The notes beneath the pieces are model-generated. The model made no database searches, was not told the DNA's origin, and saw only the letters and a program-made list of their open reading frames with translations. A stretch of 64,000 bases of DNA from Rattus norvegicus (lineage: Eukaryota; Chordata; Mammalia; Rodentia; Muridae). This document shows positions 45,557 through 57,300 of the stretch, piece after piece; the stretch's first letter is position 1, and every line of letters starts with the position of its first letter. The translations under genes and the position numbers were made by a program. The stretch spans positions 39,158,501-39,222,500 of the forward strand of contig NC_086028.1 in NCBI RefSeq assembly GCF_036323735.1. Reading direction: 5' to 3'.

Positions 45557-46011
45557 TCAATAAGTACAATAAACATTGGTTGTCCGTGGTCACATTAAGA
45601 GCCCTGACAGGATGATTTATCTTGGTAGCTTATCTTACTACAGTGTGAGTTGGAGAACTTGTCTAAAGCAGCAGGATCACTATTGATGTGTTGCAAAACT
45701 GAAGTGATTAAAACTCAAATAAGGGATGGTGATGATGCTATTGAAAGAAAGGGCATTAGGAGCGGGGCGTGTACACAGTATGACCTCCTGAGAAATGGAT
45801 CTGATCTTTGGAAGAGGAGCATTAGAGCTGGGAATTGACCATTGACTGAATTGCTTAATTCAGTGCCTAAAGCATATTTTGTGATAGCAGAGAGATGTGA
45901 CATTAGTAGGAAAAGTAGTTGTAGAGAGCAACAGACTGTCTTGAATATTAGCTTAGTTATGAAGTATAATTTAGAACTTACCAGTATATGTTTATGCAAA
46001 GATTGAAGTTT

Positions 46012-46200
46012 GGAGAGCTGAAGAGAATGTTCTTAGAGAGGACTCATGTTTGGTTCCTAGCACCCACACAAAGCTACTCACAGCTTCAGGGAATCCAGTG
46101 CCCTCTTCTGGCCTCCTTAGGTACCAGCACATGTGTAGAATTGACTCATACAGACATGATACACATATGTGCATATAAGTGAAAAATAAGTCTTTTAAAA
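46012..46200 (+). repeat. B3 SINE
   Basis: GTTCCTAGCACCCACACAAA, CCAGTGCCCTCTTCTGGCCT and an AAAATAAGTCTTTTAAAA tail. Confidence 0.8.
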
Positions 46201-46918
46201 ATATTGTTAGTTTTGTAGTAGTGATATACTGTGATTGGATAGCAGTTTTATGTCAACACTACAGGTTTTGTAAATAGATAGGCCTGCCAGCAGCTCACCT
46301 TTAGTAAGGAAAGATACTAGTCTTTGGGGCTTTCATTTTGTTTTTTACCCAGAGATAGTAACTGGAGATAGTGTTGCAGAGTGAAATATTTATATGTATG
46401 TCTATTTTAAGTAGTCTCTATAATAGCTTCTCTGTTGTTTTTAAAAGTTGCCGTTCTTATGCATTAAGGTAGACACCAAAGAATTTCTACCAAAAAAAAA
46501 AATAGAGTAGTTTTGTTTTACTTTTCAGTAGTTCACTAAAATGATAGCCATGATTGTTTGGTAAGTAAAGTGCATAATGAGGCAGAGTGTAATTAGACTG
46601 ACATCCGGGTATAAGTACTGAATGTGTAGGTGTAGCTAACAGCCTTCGTTTCTGGTAAGAGACTTTACTTAGACGGATACATGTTTATGTGCTCAAGACA
46701 GACAGTTTCCTGGAAGGAAGCTGTGGTCTCTAGTTCTTTATAAAAACATTGTCTTTAATCTTTTTCAACTCAGAACATTGCCTTGTACAGACTGTTTCTT
46801 CAGGCACTTTCTTGGCAGGAATAAATGAAGCTTCCTTATGAGCCTTTTAAGACTTCATAGACTCTCAGTAAGGTGGAAAAACTGGATATTTAATCAGGAC
46901 TGTGAACATGTATTTCAG

Positions 46919-47062
46919 GTAGAAAATTCCAAAGACAATGAAGATAGTATATTACAAAGAGAAATTCCTGCCAGACAGTCTCGACGAAGGTTTCGGAAAA
47001 TTAACTATAAGGGAGAACGCCAAACCATAATCGATGGGGTGGATGTTAATAACTACCTTTCG
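46919..47062 (+). CDS. Rapgef6: Rapgef6 coding exon (probably exon 6), 144 bp
   Basis: Forty-eight codons in phase 0 at both ends: VENSKDNEDSILQREIPA, then RQSRRRFRKINYKGERQTII, then DGVDVNNYLS. The acceptor is CATGTATTTCAG and the donor TCG|GTGAGT. It follows directly on the previous exon's LEPSEMIV. The basic RQSRRRFRKIN-KGERQTI block is shared with Rapgef2 and is typical of PDZ-GEFs. NEDSILQ and VDVNNYLS point to Rapgef6. The frame stays open past both splice sites, so a longer single-exon reading from an upstream ATG is a shadow. Being phase-symmetric, the exon could be skipped without a frameshift. No further coding exon was found before 64000. Confidence 0.95.
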
Positions 47063-47767
47063 GTGAGTATATTTTAGACTTTTTTATGGATCCTTAATTT
47101 TCATGTAAATTATCTTTAATTTACATGTTTTTTGGTCTTTACATGTAGAAGTTATGGTAAAAATAGTTTTTAGAAACACTTACACTTGACTGTTGGATTG
47201 ACTAGAAATCTTATCTGTGGGAATTTTGCTTTAGCTTTAGTCTTACATAAAATAATTAACCAAAGTATTTGTTGTAGCTTCTTGTATACATTTATGAATG
47301 TTCTTGCCTTTATAGTTACTGAATAGGATGTAGATTGAATCTGAGAACTCAGGCAATCAACTAATGGGAAGACATAATATGATGGAAGACATGACAAAAG
47401 AAAGAAAACCATGGCAGTTCTTCTTGGCCTACAAGACTGTTAGTCGGTCACACATAGAAGCAGGCACTAGTGTAAAAATATGTGTTAAAGTAACGTTGAA
47501 AGAAGCAAATGAAACATCGAGCTTTGTTAAAGTCAGAGAAAGGAAGCCGTTGCCTTAGAAGTCTTTTTTTAAACTCTGTTGTTGCAGATAACATCTTTTT
47601 AGACTGAGAAATGGTTAAATTGAGAAATAATAATTTGAAGAATAGGCCCATGGGCATTTTTAAGGGGAAATTCCATAATTGTGTCTTCCAAGGAGTCAGC
47701 ACTGCAGAGTCTCAGAACTCTTGAGTTGCCCTACAGCTTTCCTCCTCTGGTCTGTGTTTAAATGACG

Positions 47768-48043
47768 GTGTTAGAGTGATGGCAGAGTCAGTGTTAGAGT
47801 GATGGCAGAGTCAGTGTTAGAGTGATGGGAGAGTTGGTGTTAGAGTGGTGGCAGAGTCAGTGTTAGAGTGATGGCAGAGTCGGTGTTAGAGTGGTGGCAG
47901 AGTCGGTGTTAGAGTGGTGGCAGAGTCGGTGTTAGAGTGATGGCAGAGTTGGTGTTAGAGTGGTGGGAGAGTTGGTGTTAGAGTGGTGGGAGAGTTGGTG
48001 TTATAGTGATGGCAGAGTTGGTGTTAGAGTGGTGGGAGAGTTG
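47768..48043. repeat. Minisatellite, 12 x 23 bp
   Basis: Exactly twelve 23-bp units in a fixed register, each beginning GTGTTAGAGT or GTGTTATAGT (GTGTTATAGT in unit 11). Units vary at a few positions (GATGGC / GGTGGC / GGTGGG / GATGGG, and TCA / TCG / TTG ends). No spacer-repeat alternation occurs, so it is not a CRISPR. It starts 706 bp after the donor at 47062. Confidence 0.97.
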
Positions 48044-48306
48044 GTTGCAGAAAAACTGACAAGTCTGTTGCTTTGGTTTTCAGGAAAGAAATGCTCTCAT
48101 TTTGTGTATGGCAGGGTAGAGGAAAATAGTCAGGTTTACTAGAATAAGAATAGGACTCAAGGCAGCTTTAATGATTCTATCACAGTTGCCTAATTTCATT
48201 AATTATATGTTATGTTTCTAAAAATAAACATACTGGTTACAAAATTTGCAACCAATACTGGAGTCATACAAAGAAACAGCTTCTTTTTAAATATACAGTT
48301 TATTGC

Positions 48307-48400
48307 TGGGCGGTAGAGCACTTGGAGACCAAGGCAGGTGGATCTCTGTGAATTTGAGGACTGCCAGGCGTTCACAGAGGAAACCCTGTTTTAAATACTC
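48307..48400 (+). repeat. B1 SINE, internally deleted
   Basis: GCTGGGCGGTAGAGCACTTG, AGGCAGGTGGATCTCTGTGA and GGACTGCCAGGCGTT. Confidence 0.7.
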
Positions 48401-48419
48401 TTGTCCGTCCAAAGTATAT

Positions 48420-48482
48420 ATCTGTGTGTGTATGTGTATACACATATATATGTGTATATATATTTACACATACACACACACA
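48420..48482. repeat. Alternating TG/TA/CA tract, near-palindromic
   Basis: (TG)n, TATACACATATATATGTGTA and (AC)n follow one another, and several sub-parts are self-complementary. Confidence 0.8.
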
Positions 48483-49149
48483 TGATTTTGCTGTTACTAA
48501 TTAAATTGTCGTTTTTTTACCTTATTGTATACAATGTCTATTTTAAATTTTCTAAACGTATGTGTGATCTTTAAAATCATGTATATAGTTTAACATCTTT
48601 GAATACCGTTGAATTTTCTTTACATTTTGAATGAGTACATAGTGTTCCATTATAACAATTTGCCATAATTAATTAATTTGGATCTCAGTATCTGTTCATA
48701 TGTACTTTTTATAGATTATATTAATGGTATTCCATGTCCTATCATCACTTGCATACAGTATATATTGATCAAATCCATCGTTTTATATATCACCATCAAT
48801 AACCCTTCTAACCTCTTGTTAGTCACTTTTTATGTTCAGATTGACATATTTATATTCACGTTTCTGCATGAGTATGTGAGGGTACATTCATCTGTGATGT
48901 GCCCTATAGAAGTTAGAATCCAAATTTAAGTATTTCCCTTGTTTCTCTATACCTTAACTTTTGAGAAGAAAGTCTTTCAGTAAACCTAGAATTCACCATT
49001 TTGGTTAGATTGGCTAGCCAATGAAACACTGATATCCAAGTTTCTGTTTATATGTATGTATGTATGTACCTGTACCATTATAACACTTATAGTGGTGGGG
49101 AATCTAACTTGGCACTATGTGTTCTCTGCCTATGGAACTGTCACTGCTG

Positions 49150-50470
49150 CCCCAAATTGGCTTTTTCTTGGCTTCTCCATGAGAGAATGCATTGTTTATC
49201 TTTCTGTGTCTGATTGTCCACTTAAGGTAATTTAATTCCACCCATCTTGTTTCAGTTGACAGGATTCCTCTTTATGGCTGGATAATAACTGCATTTTGAA
49301 TATATACTACATTGTCTTTATCCACTCATTAGTGGGTGCCCTAGTAAACATGGTTCATGTATCAACTCGTATATACCAAGGAATGGAGTTGCTCACTCAT
49401 ACAGATCTGTTTTTAGCATATTTCATTTTCTTTTGTTTTAGACATGCTGTTACTATGTTCCCAGAGCTGGTTATGAATTTGTGACACACACACCACACAT
49501 CACACATAAGCACACACACATACACACACATGAGGGGGAGAGGCAGAAGCATCACTACTCTCAACAATTCTCAGCTTTTTGAGGTGTTTTTGTACAGTCT
49601 CTCATAATGGTTCTTCTACTACAGCTCATCTGTAGAGGGTGAGAGTGTCTTTTCCACATACATCCTTGTCAGCAGTTTGTGGTTTTGGTTTGTCTGTATT
49701 TTACAGTTGACTTCCTAGGTGGCTACGATGATATCTTATTACAATTTTGATTTATTGAATAATTATACTAAACGTCTTAAGATTATATTCATTGATTATT
49801 GTACTGCTGCCTTTTGAGAAGTGTTCCAATCATTCATCCATTTTTCCCTCTATGGGATTATGTGGAGCTTTTCATATTGTTTCTGAGTTTCTTAAATCTT
49901 ATAGATGGTAATTTTATGTCAAGTGAATAGGTGGAATTTTTTATATTCTCTTTACTTTTTGGTTTTCTTTATGTATAGAAGCTTGTATTTGTCATTTCTG
50001 TTCCTATTGTTGGTGTCTTTAAGCTTATATTCAAATACTACCTATATTCAGCATTGAAGTGTATCTTAAGTGTTTTTGAAATTTTTTTTAGTAGTTTTGG
50101 AAATTCAGGTCTTTGATCTCTTGTGCAAGGTAAGAGATACATATGCATATCTATTTTCCTGGCATTGTTCATTAAAGGGCTGCCATTTCTTGGTATGTAG
50201 TTGTGTGGATTGTTTTTTCAGGGAGTCGTTCTCTCTTCTGTTCTGTACTTGTGCTGGTACCAGCGTTTCTGCTTACTCTTGCTTAGTGCTGTGTTGAAGG
50301 TGATGCTGTGGTGCCTATAGTTTTGTTCTGTATTCTTTTCATCTATTTGATGTTTGTGCTTCCATAAGAATTTGGGGGAGGAAGGTCTCCCTTGTCTTGT
50401 TAAGGGTATACTGTTGAAAGGGGTTGCATTGAACCTGCAAGTGGCTTTGGATGTGTGGAAATTAACACTA
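49150..50470 (-). mobile_element. Ancient LINE-1 remnant, reverse
   Basis: Reversed 3'-UTR-type blocks occur first (TTTATGGCTGGATAATAACT, GTCTTTATCCACTCATTAGT), then an ORF2-type block (GGTTGCATTGAACCTGCAAG). It is much more diverged than the LINE-1 at 22335-28073 and contains no long frame. A CA-rich patch sits at about 49483-49530. Confidence 0.65.
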
Positions 50471-50489
50471 TTGTACATGGGTCTGTGCC

Positions 50490-50638
50490 CATAGAAGCTG
50501 GAAGGTGGTGTTGGATGTCCTGGAGCTAGAGTTAGAAGAAGTTGTGAGCTACCCATGTGAGTTCTGAGGACTAAACTGTCGGTCTCTATAAGAACAGTAC
50601 ACACTCTCAAACCACTGAACCACCACTCTAGCCCCTAA
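50490..50638 (-). repeat. B3-type SINE, reverse
   Basis: AGTTGTGAGCTACCCATGTG, GGTCTCTATAAGAACAGTAC and AACCACTGAACCACCACTCT. Confidence 0.75.
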
Positions 50639-50793
50639 ACATTAGCAACATTAATTCTTAGTATATGAACATAGAGAAAATTCATTTGAGAGGTCTGTGG
50701 CTTCCTTTGTTAAATTCAGTCCTAGGCTTGTTTTTGTGAAGTTTTTATATTTCTTTTTTAATGGTTGAGGTTGAAGTATATTTAAAAACAGTA

Positions 50794-50935
50794 CTGAGTC
50801 CTGACACTGTGGCACACAGCCTTAATTCTACTACTCAGAAGACAGAGGCAGACAGATTTCTGTGAGTTGAAGGCCAACCTTATCCATGTAGCAAGTTTTG
50901 GGCCTGCCAGCAGGGCTACTCAGTGAGACCTGTGT
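50794..50935 (+). repeat. B1 SINE
   Basis: ACTGTGGCACACAGCCTTAA, AGACAGAGGCAGACAGATTT and CAGTGAGACCTGTGTG. Confidence 0.75.
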
Positions 50936-51729
50936 GTACTGAACTTTTAACTACCGATTTTCGTAAATGTGTGTGCAGGTGCATACAGAAAGGCCAAAGA
51001 GCCAGCTCAGGTTTCAGTCCCTTGGTACCATCCGTCCACCTAGCATTTGTTTTATTTTGTCTTTAGAATCTCTTCTCACTGTCTGGCCAGGACCTATTTT
51101 TGCTTCCCCATCACTATGTTATAAGCATCCACACCATTTCTGGTATTTTTATTTTTTTAGTATGAGTGCTAGGGACTAAACTCGGGCTCTGATGTTTGCA
51201 GGGCAAGCACTTTACCAAGTGACCTCTCTACACCATCTGCACGATGAACCTTTTTAATTTTGCAAATTTACCAAATTTTACTTTTCAGTTCTAATAATCT
51301 TTTGCTGGGGTTTTAGGCTTTTCTTTTTTTTAAGTAGGTCTATCACATTTACTTCTGAACCATCATTAGTTTTTTAAAGGCTTTTCTATGTAGAGAATCA
51401 TATCTGTAAGCAGGGGTAGCTTGCCTTCCTTTTTGTAATACTTTTATTATTACATTTTAATGACTAAAATTTTCAGAAATTCTATATATTGAATGAGCAG
51501 TGCAAGTGAATATCACCATACCTAAGAGAAGCACTTCAGCATTTCTCCTTTTAGTATAATGCTGTGTATTTGTATCTATATAGCCTCTATTAACTTAATC
51601 TATGATCTCTCTATAGATACTTAATCAGGCTTTTATCATGAAGCAGTGGTAAATTTTACCAAATTTATAAAGAAAACTATAGGATGTTTATACTTTGTTC
51701 TGATGTGATGTATTTTGTTTGCTTTCTTA

Positions 51730-51730
<1 letters not shown>

Positions 51731-51774
<44 letters not shown>
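51731..51774. repeat. (GT)n microsatellite with TGCATG tail
   Basis: About 22 GT units. A degenerate TG/CATGCATG stretch follows to about 51820. Confidence 0.95.
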
Positions 51775-51776
<2 letters not shown>

Positions 51777-51889
51777 TGTAGACATGCATATGTGTATGTG
51801 CGTGCATGCATGCATGTGTTTGAAGGTACCCATGTGGAGACCAGAGGACAAACTCAGATGCTATTCCTCAGGCACTGTTAACTGTCTTT

Positions 51890-52095
51890 TTTGGAGACAG
51901 GATCTCTTACTGATTTGAAACTCACCAAGTAGGCAAGCCTGGCTGAGCAGTGAAACTTAGAGATTGTCCCGTCTCCACCTTCCCAGTGCTGGGAATATGA
52001 GTACTTGCTGCTGTAAGTATTACTATATATCAGGCTGGTCTCAAAGTCACAGAAATTATGGTCCTGGAATTAAAGTTGTGCACCACCAGACCTGG
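51890..52095 (-). repeat. B1 SINE(s), reverse
   Basis: GGAGACAGGATCTCTTACTG, CTTCCCAGTGCTGGGAATAT and then a second reversed B1-like piece (AGGCTGGTCTCAAAGTCACA, TGCACCACCAGACCTGG). Confidence 0.7.
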
Positions 52096-52183
52096 TTTTA
52101 CAAATGAATTTTCAATATTGAACTAAAGTTATTTCCACTGAGCTACCTCCGTTGCCCCTGTTCACTGAAGGTTTAAGACAGTT

Positions 52184-52186
<3 letters not shown>

Positions 52187-52280
<94 letters not shown>
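52187..52280. repeat. Compound (CT)n-(GT)n microsatellite
   Basis: About 27 CT units (to 52240) pass directly into about 20 GT units (52241-52280). Confidence 0.97.
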
Positions 52281-52282
<2 letters not shown>

Positions 52283-52364
52283 TTTGTTTAAATTTTCTAT
52301 TCCCCTCTACTTTAGAAAAATTTTGTTGATTTTATATTTGAAGAAAAAAAGCAAACAAACAAAC

Positions 52365-52620
52365 GTGAGGACCTTGATTTAATTCCCTAGAAGCCCCTTG
52401 TAAACCCGTGTGCAGTGGTCTGTCTCTCTTAATTGTAGAACTTGTGCAGTAAGATGGGCGCTAGAGACTGGAAAATCACCAGAAACTCACTAACCATCTA
52501 GCTTGGAGAACATAGCTACAAACAGCAGAGCATCTGCCTGCCTCAAACACGGTGGAAGGCAAGGACCAACAACACAAGGTTGTTCTGTAACTGCCCTCCA
52601 CCTGCGTACTCAGATGCGTG
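52365..52620 (+). repeat. Unclassified, possibly old SINE-derived sequence
   Basis: AGGACCTTGATTTAATTCCC resembles a SINE mid-body block. The rest is too diverged to place. Confidence 0.35.
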
Positions 52621-53553
52621 TTCTCAGCCCCCTCCCCACTTCTTTATTTCATTAACCTCTTACATTACATCCAGTCTTTACTGTTTCTCTCTGTTTTCAT
52701 TAATTTTGTTTTTGGTTCGGTTTTACTTATAATGTCATTGAGGTGCATATTACATTATTTGCTATTCTGTTCTATGCTGTATGTAATGATTGGAAGGAAA
52801 CTCTTGGTACTATTTTTGTTGTATCCTAGTTATATTGCTATTTTCATTTGTTTTAAGGGGTTTTTTTTCTTTTGAAATTAGGTGCTCTATTTATTATATT
52901 ATTATTATATTAAGTGCTAAGTCTCTATTTAGTTCCTTACAGTTGTGTTAATTTTTAAGTTCTTCATAGTCTATTTTCAGGTACAAATATCTGTGTATCT
53001 GCCTGCTTTCGGTTCTGTTTGCATGGTGATCTGCATCAGAATATGTTCAGCCTGTCATCATTTTGGTTGTCCTCTGTCCTTTTCTCTTCCTAGTATTGAT
53101 CTGTATGTTTTACTGAATGGTGATTGTTTTCTCCTTTTAATTTTGTCTCTTCTGAGTTTTACACTGTATGTTTTCCCTAGTGGTGCTGCCTGTCTTTCAC
53201 TACTGGAGGGTTCCCTAAGTATTTTTTCTGAGGCTTGTCTTATAATGACTTTTGCCTGTCTTGGACTTTTCCTTAGTTTCTTTCAGACTAACATTCTCAA
53301 TTGGCAACTAATCTCTAACAGTACTTCAGCTGCTAAGAATTCTCCCGAGAAGCCTGCATAGTCCTAATAAGATACCTTTCAGTGTGATATGGCACTGTTT
53401 TGTTGCAATTTGTAGAATTCTGTTTCTTATTCTTTGGACAATTTAACTCTAAAATGCCATGATAAAGATATTTTCTAGTCAGCCCTATTTAGACTCCTAT
53501 AGACCTTCTTGTGCTGGATCTCCTTGTGTTCTAACATTTTAAACTGGAAGTTT

Positions 53554-53793
53554 AGGGGCTGGAGAGGCAGGTGAGTGCTTATGAGCACTGTTTGTTCTTG
53601 CAGAGGAGCAGACTTAGATTCCCAGCCTCCCGACCATCTATAATTCCAGCTCCAGGAGTTCTGATACCCACTTCTGGCCTCCCTGGGCACCAAGCACACA
53701 GGAGGTACACAGGCATATACATGGTTCACAGACATCCATGCTGGCCAAATGTATAAATATATATAAAGTAAGAGTATATCTTAAAAAAATAAA
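53554..53793 (+). repeat. B3 SINE
   Basis: GGGGCTGGAGAGGCAGGTGA, ATAATTCCAGCTCCAGGAGT, CCACTTCTGGCCTCCCTGGG and an A-rich tail. Confidence 0.85.
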
Positions 53794-53819
53794 ATTTTAA
53801 ACTTTTTTATAACATTGAT

Positions 53820-53948
53820 TTGTTTTTTTTTAGATAACTTCTCACCATGTTGCCTAGGTTTGTCCCAAGCTCCTGGGCTCAAGAGATGTCCCCAGCTCAG
53901 CCTCCCTAGTAGCTAGAACTATAAACACATAACCACCATGCCTAACAC
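53820..53948 (-). repeat. B1 SINE, reverse
   Basis: CCATGTTGCCTAGGTTTGTC, CAGCCTCCCTAGTAGCTAGA and ACCACCATGCCTAAC. Confidence 0.75.
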
Positions 53949-54478
53949 ATTTAATACTCATTGTAACAATATGTCATCATTTCTTCATTGAGCTTCTAAT
54001 ACTTGGTTATTAAACTTATTTCTAGGTTTTTTAAAAATGATTTTCTATGAAATATCATTGTGGATGTGTATCTCAGTATATTAATCACACTAGAAAAATT
54101 ATAAGATGTAGCATTGCCAAATAAAAGGATGTTTATACCGTTTGGCTCTTTGTATGATGGGTTAAAGAGTACTTTTATGTCTATGTGTGTACGTGTGGGG
54201 CACCTACATGTATGTTTGTTGCTTGTACATTTTAGTTTCAACTTTAATATGTTCTTTCTCCAGATTTTTGTTTGTTTTTGGTGTCATGTCAAAAGGCATA
54301 GTCTATATTTCCTCTTGAGGTCTATCTATGGTTTACATACGTGAGTCATTTGCTTTTAGTTTTCCTGTGTGCTGAAGAAAGTCGTCTCACTTTAGACAGT
54401 TTGGTTTCCTGACTAAATTAAACCAAGCAGTTACCACTTAGGATTTTGTTGGGTGATAACTCTTTAAGTGGCATTTTT

Positions 54479-54482
<4 letters not shown>

Positions 54483-54521
<39 letters not shown>
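54483..54521. repeat. (GT)n microsatellite
   Basis: About 19 GT units. Confidence 0.95.
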
Positions 54522-54524
<3 letters not shown>

Positions 54525-55016
54525 ATAAGCTGCTTGAGTTAGGTAGTTTTCCCACTAGGTGCTGTCTGGAATTTGGTAAATTATGAGGGAACTTAATTGA
54601 TCAACTGGGGCAAACCTGATTATTTGTCAGTGAGACTAGATTAGTTAGAAAAGGATTTTTACCAGAATACTTGTGTGTGTGGTATCTTGAATTAATATTT
54701 TTTTCATAGAAAGGATATATTTCAGGCAATTTAGAAAATGCTATATTGACAGTCTTCCTAAGAATGTGAACTAGTTCAACTTTTAAAGGAATTGATACGA
54801 CAGTTTCTCAAAACTCAAAGTAGGTCTACTGTTTGAGCCAGCTGTATTCTCCTGGGTGTTGACCTGAAGAACTCCAAGTCAGCACATCCGAAAACGAGAT
54901 GCTTGCACACTAGTGCTTATTGCAGCACTGGTAAAAATAGGTGTGAAACCGCTTAGTGTTTAACAGCAGAGAAATGGGTAAGGGAAGTGTGGTGCGTGTG
55001 TATAGTAGAATGAGAG

Positions 55017-55325
55017 CTGGGCAGATGGCTCCACGATACAGTGCTTGCCTTGCAATCATGACAGCCTGAGTTCCATTCTTAGAACCCACATTTTAAATGG
55101 CTAGTAATGGAAGTCCCAAACGTGTAGCCCCAACAGTGAGACAGGCAGATCCTAGTCTCCAAGGCTCCCTGGCCAGCCAATCTACCCTACTTAACAAGTT
55201 CTGGGCTGGTTAAAGGTTGTCAAAAAAGACGGACAGCAACCAAGAACAATATCTTCTAACTACAACATACACATGACATTACCACATACACATGTATTCA
55301 CATGCCCATACGCATGCACACATGA
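55017..55325 (+). repeat. B4-type SINE
   Basis: The head GAGCTGGGCAGATGGCTCCA is followed by GACAGCCTGAGTTCCATTCT, GTGAGACAGGCAGATCCTAG and a CATACGCATGCACACATGAG tail. Confidence 0.8.
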
Positions 55326-56162
55326 GAATGAAGTTATACTGTTAGCAGGAAAATTGGTGAAACTGGAGAGTCATATTAAGTGAATTAGGCCAGTCACAGA
55401 CAAATGTCTTTTCTCTTGTGATTGTTAGATTTTATATATGTATACATAAAATTATGTGTGGATATATTGATATATGCATGTGTGTATGGATGTATATAAT
55501 ATATGATTAAAATAGAAGTAAAATTGCCTAGGGGGACAAAGACATGAAAGGGAGAAAGGTAAGAAAGGGGGTTCTGGGGAGAATGAACAGAAGGGAAATT
55601 TGTTCAACTTAAAATATGTACCTGTACAAAAAGTTAGCAAAATGTAATTGTAAAGTTTGGATGCTTCTTTCAAAAAACTCATTTGAATAAATTTATAAGA
55701 CTGCAAGTTTTTTAAAAAGAAAAATGAGGTTCTAGTTTCTGTGAAAGCATTTAGAGAGAATTGGTGTTATAACCACTATAAAGTTCTTTATTTTCTTTGT
55801 CTTATTGTCAGCAATTCATAGAGCAAAATGAGAAATACTTTTATTTGTGAGTTTTTGTTTACGGTGTAACTCTGGCTTCTCTGGCACTTTGTTATGTATA
55901 TACTGGGCTGGTCTTGAACTCAGAGGTCTATCCATCTGAATCTTTGATAGTCTCTTTTCTTCAGTTTACAACCTTCAAATTTTTCTTGCTAGAGTGCTAA
56001 AAGTGTGCAGTTCTTGAAAATGTACAGAATATTTTGCCATTGTTGTTTTCTTTGTCACACTTACTATTTACTGCATAACCTGTACATCATAATTTTGTGA
56101 GAATTAAAGATCTTGGTTAGATTTTAAGTTTTTTCTTACTGAATAATTAGAATAACTGCAGA

Positions 56163-56245
56163 AGAGCTGGGAATATAGCTCAATGGTAAAGTGCTTGCCT
56201 AGCATGCACTGAGTCCCTGAATGTAATCCTTAGCACTTTGCATGT
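56163..56245 (+). repeat. ID-like SINE fragment
   Basis: GCTGGGAATATAGCTCAATG and GTGCTTGCCTAGCATGCACT are tRNA-derived head blocks, diverged. Confidence 0.7.
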
Positions 56246-56699
56246 TTGTGCATTGGTTCACCCACTAAAAGCATGACTGAGAAGATGGAATATTAGAATA
56301 TTTACTGTTAACTACAACATAGTTTTATTGTGATGTTTTAATGTATGCATGAACTGTACTGTGATCGTATTCATTCCTCCCAATGGCAGGCATAATGTCA
56401 ATGTGAAAATAATGTAAAAAGAATGTAGTGCTGGGGCTTGACCTCGGCACCTCTATCATTTCTTGACGGAGCTACATACCCAGCTTCCATCTTACTTTTG
56501 AGACAGGGTCGAACTCACTCTGTACCAACTCAGGGTTGAAACTTGCAGTCTCGGCTTTCCAGACAGCTCTAAAGTATGGCCTGTGCCTGCAGGCCTCATT
56601 CTAGTAGTAATATCTTTAAAACCTCGGTCTTTGTAACAGTTTATGTCTTTTTAACTTTATTGGCTATAAACAGTATATAACTCATACTTGAAGCTTAAT

Positions 56700-57300
56700 A
56701 TTATATATAGACCTTTATATAGCAGTCAGCATGATCAAGATACACATTTTTATCACTCCCAAATGCTTTGTCTCTTTTTGTAAGCCATCCTTCACTAAAT
56801 CCCTGTCCTTAGGCAGCCACTGTGCTTTCTCTTAGTGTTAATTAGTTTTATTCTCTGAAATGTTATATGGCTTAATATGTCACATTATTCTTTTTGCCTA
56901 TCATCTTATATTTGTTTCAGTGATTAAAGATATATCCATATTATGTATCTCATTATCTCTACTTTTTTGCTGAATAATACTCCATTGTTTCAGTGTGGCG
57001 TAGCTTGTTTCATGTTCTACCTGTTGGTTAAGTATTTAATTGTTTCCGTGTGGCACAGTTAGGGACATTTGTATACATCTGTTTTGAGACAGTTATTTTC
57101 AGCTTCCTCAAGTCCATACCCAGGAGAGGTGACTAGATCATATATTAAATGCTACATTTAACAGCATTATTTAAAACAAAATAAAACCAAGAACATGTTC
57201 TCTAGGGTGCCTGCACAGTCTCTCCATTCTTTGTTGTAGTCTTTCCCTTGGTCTAAGAGAAAAAGTAACTTGTTCCACCTCCTTTCCGCAGCACTTGATG
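56700..57300 (-). mobile_element. Ancient LINE-1 3' remnant, reverse
   Basis: GCTGAATAATACTCCATTGT, GTTGGTTAAGTATTTAATTG and ACCCAGGAGAGGTGACTAGA resemble reversed 3'-end blocks of old mammalian LINE-1. No frame is open. Confidence 0.6.

Larger units (their letters stand above)
40711..46918 (+). other. Rapgef6: Rapgef6 intron, 6,208 bp
   Basis: A GT-AG intron with a GTAAGA donor and a CATGTATTTCAG acceptor. It contains old SINEs and simple repeats. A weak B3/B4-like piece may lie at 41757-41890. The stretches 42090-43410 (including about 900 bp of non-coding, possibly old repeat sequence at 42300-42960), 43530-44340 and 46200-46900 show nothing I can name. Confidence 0.88.

Noticed and set aside
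46838..47077. 79-aa ORF read as a small gene
   Set aside because: It is the 144-bp Rapgef6 exon extended into both introns. The splice sites and phase with the previous exon fix 46919-47062.
47768..48043. Possible CRISPR array
   Set aside because: The units are contiguous, with no spacers, and the genome is mammalian. It is a minisatellite, and the 60-aa frame across it is repeat translation.
52945..53361. 138-aa hydrophobic + strand ORF
   Set aside because: T-rich intronic sequence gives long hydrophobic frames by chance. No recognisable family, splice context or codon pattern was seen.
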